Of a stretch of DNA of 64,000 bases, positions 59,793-64,000 are shown piece by piece. A program made the translations under genes and the position numbers. This DNA comes from Bacteroidaceae bacterium (GTDB taxonomy: Bacteria; Bacteroidota; Bacteroidia; Bacteroidales; Bacteroidaceae): contig JAFZKA010000031.1 in NCBI GenBank assembly GCA_017551925.1, forward strand, positions 1 to 64,000, read 5' to 3'. Every line of letters begins with the position of its first letter. Position 1 is the first letter of the stretch. Below the pieces are notes generated by a model that was not told the origin of the DNA, made no database searches, and saw nothing but the letters and a program-made list of their open reading frames with translations.

Positions 59793-61655
59793 ATGAATAT
59801 ATCAGACAAGACAAAGAGACTGTTCCTGTCAGTCATGGTTATCATGCTGGCAGGGGTTCAGGCCGTTGCAGAGGATGCCACCTTGACTGCTCAAGCCCCC
59901 CAGGCTGTAGTTGTAGGTGAGCAATTCAGATTGACATACAGGGTGAATACCGGTGACGCCAAGGAGTTCCGTGCTCCGGATATGAAAAACATCAATATCC
60001 TGACAGGACCTGTCACGTCAACGTCATCAAGCACTCAGATAATAAACGGCAAGGTATCAAGCAGCACATCAATCACTTATACATACGTTGCCGTAGCAAC
60101 CCAAGAGGGTGATATTGAGATTGACGGTGCCACAATAAAGGCTAACGGCAAGCAGATTACATCAAACAAACTCACTATCAAGGTGCTGCCTCCTGACCGC
60201 ACATCGCAACGGCAGAGCGGACAAGGGCAGGGTAGTGCGCAGTCCGGACAGCAGAACGTTTCAGGGCAGAGTTCGGCATCGGGTGATGACCTGTTCATGC
60301 TTGCAACTGTTGACAAGACCACGGTATATGAGCAGGAGGCCCTGCTGCTTACATTCAAGATTTACAAATTGCCGTCAGTTGACTTGCGCACCATGAGCAA
60401 CAAGATGCCTGATCTTAAGAATTTCCATGTTCAGGAGGTTGAGTTGCCACAGCAGAAAGAATTCAATCTTGAGCATTACAACGGTCGCAATTACCAGACC
60501 ATGGTCTGGAGCCAGTATGTGCTGTTCCCGCAGCATTCAGGAGATCTTGAGATTCCTGCCACACCGTTTGAAGGTGTCGTGGCTCAGCGTGTGGAAAACC
60601 GCAGCAATGACGTGTTTGACATGTTCTTCAATTCAAACAGATATGTTGAAGTCAAGAAAGACCTTTCCACACGTAATATCAAGATAAAGGTTAAACCGTT
60701 GCCTCAGGGCAAAAGCAGCGCTTTTTACGGCGGAGTAGGTGATTTCAACATCAGTTCCACGATAAGCAGTACTGATGTTACTGCAAATGATGCTGTTACT
60801 GTACGTGTTATACTGTCAGGTACCGGCAATCTGAAACTGATCAAGACTCCTGAGATAAAGTTCCCGCAGGATTTTGACATATATGACCCTAAGGTTGAGA
60901 ACAAATACTCCATCAAGGGCGGCCGCCAGACCGGAAACAAGGTTTATGAATATCTTGTAATTCCGCGTCATGCCGGTCAATATACCATTCCGGCTCTTGA
61001 ATTTCAATATTTTGACACCAAGTCAGGTACATACAAGACTGTCAAGACCGATGAATATACCCTGAACGTTGCCAAAGGACAGGGTGGAGGAGAGTCCCAG
61101 ACATCGGTGGCTTATGTTAACAAGGAGGACCTTAAGTTTGTGGGTCAGGATGTGCGTTTCCACTCAACACCGTTGACTCTCAGATCAACCGGAAGTGAGT
61201 TCTTTGGATCATTCCTGTTCTGGCTATGCCTGGCTATCCCGCCGGTTATTCTGCTGGTACTTGTAATCATATCACGCAAGCGTATTGCAGACAGCGCCAA
61301 TGTGGCCAAGGTCAGAGTAAAGAAAGCCAGTTCTGTAGCCACCAAACGCCTTAAAGTGGCACGCAAACTGATGAAAGAGGGCAAAAAGAACGAGTTCTAT
61401 GATGAGATGATGCGTGCCTTGTCCGGCTATTTCGGTGATAAACTGGCTATTCCGGTGTCTGAGTTGTCAAAAGAGAACATTGAGGCTGAGTTAAAGCGTC
61501 GCAATGTATCAGAAGAGCCTGTTAAACAGGTAATTGGACTGATGGATGACTGTGAGTTTGCCCGATATGCCCCCGGTGATGATACGGGACGTATGGACAG
61601 ACTGTATGATGAGGCCGTTAATGTGATTGGGCAGATTGAAAACACGATAAAATAA
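59793..61655 (+). CDS. batD: Aerotolerance protein BatD
   Basis: 620 residues. Signal peptide (about 1-26), then a long periplasmic region of beta-sandwich domains (EQFRLTYRVNTGDAKEFRAP, DVTANDAVTVRVILSGTGNL), a Gln/Ser/Gly-rich insert around 145-165, one membrane helix near 470-490 (FLFWLCLAIPPVILLVLVII) and a cytoplasmic helical tail (MKEGKKNEFYDEMMRALSGY). It is the typical BatD architecture and length. It starts 1 nt after batC. Confidence 0.92.
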   Translation: MNISDKTKRLFLSVMVIMLAGVQAVAEDATLTAQAPQAVVVGEQFRLTYRVNTGDAKEFRAPDMKNINILTGPVTSTSSSTQIINGKVSSSTSITYTYVAVATQEGDIEIDGATIKANGKQITSNKLTIKVLPPDRTSQRQSGQGQGSAQSGQQNVSGQSSASGDDLFMLATVDKTTVYEQEALLLTFKIYKLPSVDLRTMSNKMPDLKNFHVQEVELPQQKEFNLEHYNGRNYQTMVWSQYVLFPQHSGDLEIPATPFEGVVAQRVENRSNDVFDMFFNSNRYVEVKKDLSTRNIKIKVKPLPQGKSSAFYGGVGDFNISSTISSTDVTANDAVTVRVILSGTGNLKLIKTPEIKFPQDFDIYDPKVENKYSIKGGRQTGNKVYEYLVIPRHAGQYTIPALEFQYFDTKSGTYKTVKTDEYTLNVAKGQGGGESQTSVAYVNKEDLKFVGQDVRFHSTPLTLRSTGSEFFGSFLFWLCLAIPPVILLVLVIISRKRIADSANVAKVRVKKASSVATKRLKVARKLMKEGKKNEFYDEMMRALSGYFGDKLAIPVSELSKENIEAELKRRNVSEEPVKQVIGLMDDCEFARYAPGDDTGRMDRLYDEAVNVIGQIENTIK

Positions 61656-61656
61656 T

Positions 61657-62454
61657 ATGAAAAAGATTATAAGTATATTTTTGGCAGTTATTCCGTTGAT
61701 GTCTGCTGCGCAGGAGGACGGAATGGTGAGCCTGGTTGCAGATTCAGCCAAGACTGCAGCAATTCCCACACTTGCCGAGGCTGACAGCGCATATATACAA
61801 GGTGATTATCTTAAAGCAATCAGCGTTTATGAGTGGATTGTTGATAATCAGGGTTCAAACGCCACACTCTATATGAATCTGGGCAACTGCTGGCTCAAAC
61901 GTGATGAAATAGCCAAGGCTATCCTGTATTATGAGCGTGCTTATCTGATTGACCCTTCTGATCCGGATATCAGATTCAATCTGGAACTGGCCCGTACCAA
62001 GACAGTTGACAAGGTAAATGCTGTCAATCAACTGTTCATTGTTGTGTGGTTCAAGAAACTTCTGGCCGTACTTGATGTAAACGGTTGGGCGGTCATGACG
62101 GTCATTCTGTTTGCATTGTGCATATTAATGGCTGGAGTGCTTTTATTCTCAAAGAAGCGCGGCATACGTAAAATATCTTTTTCTTTTAGCGTAATTTTCT
62201 TGCTTTTGTCCATTTTATCTTTTATCTTCGCTACAACACAGATGGGAAATATCAAAAACCGTGATACGGCAGTCATCATGTCACCGAGCGTAACGGTTAA
62301 GAGTACACCCAGCAGTGGCGGTACAGACCTGTTTATCATTCATGAAGGTCATAAGGTTCAAATACTGGATTCTTCAATGAAAGAGTGGGTTGAGATAAGA
62401 TTAGAGGACGGCAATACGGGTTGGATACCAATTAATGTAATGGAAATCATTTAA
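61657..62454 (+). CDS. batE: Aerotolerance protein BatE (TPR-SH3)
   Basis: 265 residues. Signal peptide (about 1-18), TPR repeats (SAYIQGDYLKAISVYEWIVD, LYMNLGNCWLKRDEIAKAIL), two membrane helices (about 142-162 and 170-192) and a C-terminal SH3-like domain (VTVKSTPSSGGTDLFIIHEG ... GNTGWIPINVMEII). It completes the bat operon, starting 1 nt after batD. A PAP2 phosphatase gene follows 12 nt later and is probably cotranscribed. Confidence 0.92.
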   Translation: MKKIISIFLAVIPLMSAAQEDGMVSLVADSAKTAAIPTLAEADSAYIQGDYLKAISVYEWIVDNQGSNATLYMNLGNCWLKRDEIAKAILYYERAYLIDPSDPDIRFNLELARTKTVDKVNAVNQLFIVVWFKKLLAVLDVNGWAVMTVILFALCILMAGVLLFSKKRGIRKISFSFSVIFLLLSILSFIFATTQMGNIKNRDTAVIMSPSVTVKSTPSSGGTDLFIIHEGHKVQILDSSMKEWVEIRLEDGNTGWIPINVMEII

Positions 62455-62466
62455 CAGCAGTATGGA

Positions 62467-63165
62467 ATGACAGAAGCACAGGGTCTCATAGAGACAGACA
62501 GATTGGCCACGCTGTCAGTTAATGGCAGCGATTCCCTGTTTTGGGATAATGTGGCCGATATATATACCTCTGTCTATGTGTGGATACCTCTTGCTATTGC
62601 TGCTATTTTCCTGATAATCAGAAACGTAAATCCCAAAAGAATTCTCTTTGTACTGTTGATGATTGCTCTCACGGTATTACTGTGTGACCAGTTGTCATCA
62701 TCAGTATTCAAGCCGTTGTTCCACAGGCTCAGGCCGACACATGATCCGTTTATATTAAATATGGTAGATACCGTAAACGGCTATCGTGGAGGACTTTACG
62801 GATTTTTCTCAGGCCATGCCGCCAATTCATTCGGTCTGGCAGCATTGTTCCTGTGGCTGGTAAGAGACAGACTGTTCAGTCTGTCAGTGGGTATTTGGGC
62901 CATAGCCAATTCTGTTATCAGAACTTATCTTGGCGTTCATTTTATAGGTGACATACTTGTAGGCGCCATTGTAGGTAGTCTGATAGGGAGTTTCACATAT
63001 TGGTTGTACCTGTTGGTATCAAGAAAAGACAGAAATTACCTTAATTTGCACAAATCCAGTCTGTTATACACAAAATCAGGGTTTATGCGCAGTGATGTAT
63101 TCGTGTTCTTGTGTGTGTTGTTCGGCACTTATTCATTAATTATGATTGGGGCCTGTATATATTGA
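62467..63165 (+). CDS. PAP2-family phosphatase (membrane lipid phosphatase)
   Basis: 232 residues with about five to six membrane segments. The three PAP2 motifs are present: KPLFHRLRP, FFSGHAANSFG and RTYLGVHFIGD. Such enzymes remove phosphate from lipid substrates (undecaprenyl pyrophosphate, phosphatidate or phosphorylated lipid A) on the periplasmic side. The substrate is not identifiable. Its cotranscription with batE suggests an envelope role. Confidence 0.88.
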   Translation: MTEAQGLIETDRLATLSVNGSDSLFWDNVADIYTSVYVWIPLAIAAIFLIIRNVNPKRILFVLLMIALTVLLCDQLSSSVFKPLFHRLRPTHDPFILNMVDTVNGYRGGLYGFFSGHAANSFGLAALFLWLVRDRLFSLSVGIWAIANSVIRTYLGVHFIGDILVGAIVGSLIGSFTYWLYLLVSRKDRNYLNLHKSSLLYTKSGFMRSDVFVFLCVLFGTYSLIMIGACIY

Positions 63166-63203
63166 TAATTGACTTAACTTAATTTGATAATTACTTAATT
63201 TTA

Positions 63204-63467
63204 ATGCTTATGACCAGATTAATCACATTCAATGAACTGCGCCAGATCAAGGCGCAACTTCCAGAGGGCAGTATTCACAGAATTGCCGATGAGCTGAATC
63301 TTGATGTAGAGACAGTGAGAAATTTCTTTGGAGGTACAGACTACAAGAAAGGTTCAGCTGTAGGATTTCATATAGAGCCGGGACCAAACGGCGGATGCGT
63401 AGTGCTTGATGATACAACAGTTCTTGACAGAGCTCTTGAAATCATTGAGGAAACCAAGAAAAAGTAA
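63204..63467 (+). CDS. Small HTH-like DNA-binding protein, 87 aa
   Basis: 87 residues (85 if the second ATG at 63210 is used). The N-terminal part LPEGSIHRIADELNLDVETV reads as a helix-turn-helix, followed by RNFFGG and a beta-hairpin region (AVGFHIEPGPNGGCVVLDDT), ending in a basic helix (EIIEETKKK). Similar short proteins occur in Bacteroidales near envelope genes and are annotated as DNA-binding proteins; the target is unknown. Confidence 0.65.
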   Translation: MLMTRLITFNELRQIKAQLPEGSIHRIADELNLDVETVRNFFGGTDYKKGSAVGFHIEPGPNGGCVVLDDTTVLDRALEIIEETKKK

Positions 63468-63477
63468 TCTCATATTT

Positions 63478-63604
63478 CTCGCAGAAAAAAGATTCTCGCA
63501 GAATGCGCAGAAAGTGCAGACTAACGTCCGGATTTACTCCGGACGTTGTTTTTTTATGACCACGAATTATATTTCTGCGTTTTCAGCGATTTCTGCGAGA
63601 TTTC
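63478..63604. repeat. Mosaic palindromic repeat (CTCGCAGAA type) with hairpin
   Basis: Left side ATTTCTCGCAGAAAAAAGAT and TTCTCGCAGAATGCGCAG, right side TTTCAGCGATTTCTGCGAGA, with a perfect terminator in between (63523-63555) and a CCACGAATTA piece of the TTCGTGG repeat type. Confidence 0.7.
63523..63555 (+). terminator. Terminator inside the repeat
   Basis: AACGTCCGGA pairs with TCCGGACGTT around TTTAC, followed by a T-rich run. Confidence 0.9.
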
Positions 63605-63662
63605 AAAATTTGCATAATAACTATTATGTTAAATAGGATAAATTGACCGGCACCCTCTTGCA

Positions 63663-63697
63663 CAAAATAAAAGAGCCGGCAGATATCCTACCGGCTC
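63663..63697 (-). terminator. Terminator of the minus-strand TPR-type gene
   Basis: On the minus strand GAGCCGG pairs with CCGGCTC around a loop of about 11 nt, followed by TTTTATTTT. Confidence 0.8.
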
Positions 63698-63718
63698 CAT
63701 ATTAAGATATTTGTAAAA

Positions 63719-64000
63719 TCAAATCATATCATTAGCCTTGAGCAGTTTCTCAAGATCATTGAGTTCCTTATCCATTGCCAGTTTGAAATAGATCTGATAC
63801 AATGGAATTCCCCAAGTCCTGATTCCTGCAGGATCAAGTTCTCTCAGTTTCTCAACGTAAGGCTGTGCCTTCTTGTAGTACTCCTTTTCCTCCTGAAGAA
63901 CTTTCTTGTACTCAGCAGAACGGTAGTTTACGTTTGACTTTGAATCAACGTATGCTGTAGCCTGGTTCATGTAGCAGAGTCCAATGTTGTTAAGTGCCTC
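63719..64000 (-). CDS. TPR-type repeat protein, C-terminal part (partial)
   Basis: The open frame runs in from the window edge (EALNNIGLCY before MNQATAYVDS) to the stop at 63719-63721, 93 codons in view. The sequence is helical with TPR-like spacing (YYKKAQPYVEKLRELDPAGI), typical of the last repeats of a tetratricopeptide protein. The true start lies beyond base 64000. Such TPR proteins in Bacteroidetes are usually secreted or periplasmic, but no signal is visible here. Confidence 0.7.
   Translation of the reverse strand, partial: EALNNIGLCYMNQATAYVDSKSNVNYRSAEYKKVLQEEKEYYKKAQPYVEKLRELDPAGIRTWGIPLYQIYFKLAMDKELNDLEKLLKANDMI

Noticed and set aside
1-64000. CRISPR arrays, rRNA genes and intact insertion sequences
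   Set aside because: No regularly spaced direct repeats, no rRNA sequence and no transposase or integrase ORF were found.

Overview
The window comes from a Bacteroidales chromosome, most likely Prevotellaceae-like; the family-level assignment is inference. The evidence is repeated TAnnTTTG-type -7 promoter boxes (several with a TTTG-like -33 box 20 nt upstream), few recognisable Shine-Dalgarno sites, a type III glutamine synthetase, a BspA-type leucine-rich repeat surface protein, BACON domains, an S46 dipeptidyl peptidase, a complete Bat aerotolerance operon and the DUF4295 gene behind rpmB-rpmG.

1-5.2 kb: the end of a surface protein, a small conserved-type peptide, an antitoxin/PIN-toxin pair, glnK-amtB, a TorF-like outer-membrane protein and a GH27 alpha-galactosidase. 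5.2-23.8 kb: a large glutamine-centred block with asnB, glutamine synthetase III, gltB-gltD, dapF-dapL, carA-carB and purF. Almost every enzyme here makes glutamine or uses its amide or the glutamate made from it.

The most notable find is regulatory. glnK-amtB, asnB and glnA(III) are each preceded by a promoter, a short leader ORF rich in Asn or Asn/Gln codons, and an intrinsic terminator. In all three, the last codons of the leader ORF can pair with the 5' arm of the terminator. This is the layout of ribosome-mediated attenuation, here apparently sensing Asn/Gln supply.

23.8-31.7 kb: a FNT-type transporter behind a REPIN-like palindrome, a secreted esterase, an S46 peptidase, a zinc-free class III-type sirtuin, a PurF paralogue without its N-terminal cysteine, and a 1.3-kb graveyard with a decayed signal peptidase I and a DUF3987-type tail. 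31.7-40 kb: an A+T-rich five-gene cassette (CHASE2 protein, small secreted protein, caspase-like protease with a beta-barrel-like tail, BACON protein, LRR surface protein). 40-44.5 kb: a tight operon of a zinc-ribbon M48 peptidase, a zinc-ribbon membrane protein, a small helical protein, an ECF sigma factor, a C39-like cysteine peptidase with an anti-sigma-like N-terminus, a WG-repeat protein and a small protein.

44.5-48.2 kb (minus strand): a kinase-like protein, an MNT nucleotidyltransferase with a truncated HEPN partner, tRNA-Ser(CGA), an ACT protein and phenylacetate-CoA ligase. 48.3-53.8 kb: tsaD, rpmB-rpmG-DUF4295, ftsY-rimO, HU and an HU-TM-LysM fusion. 53.9-63.2 kb: moxR-DUF58-batA-batB-batC-batD-batE and a PAP2 phosphatase. 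The window ends with a small HTH-like protein and a partial TPR-type gene. Several families of dispersed palindromic repeats occupy the intergenic gaps.
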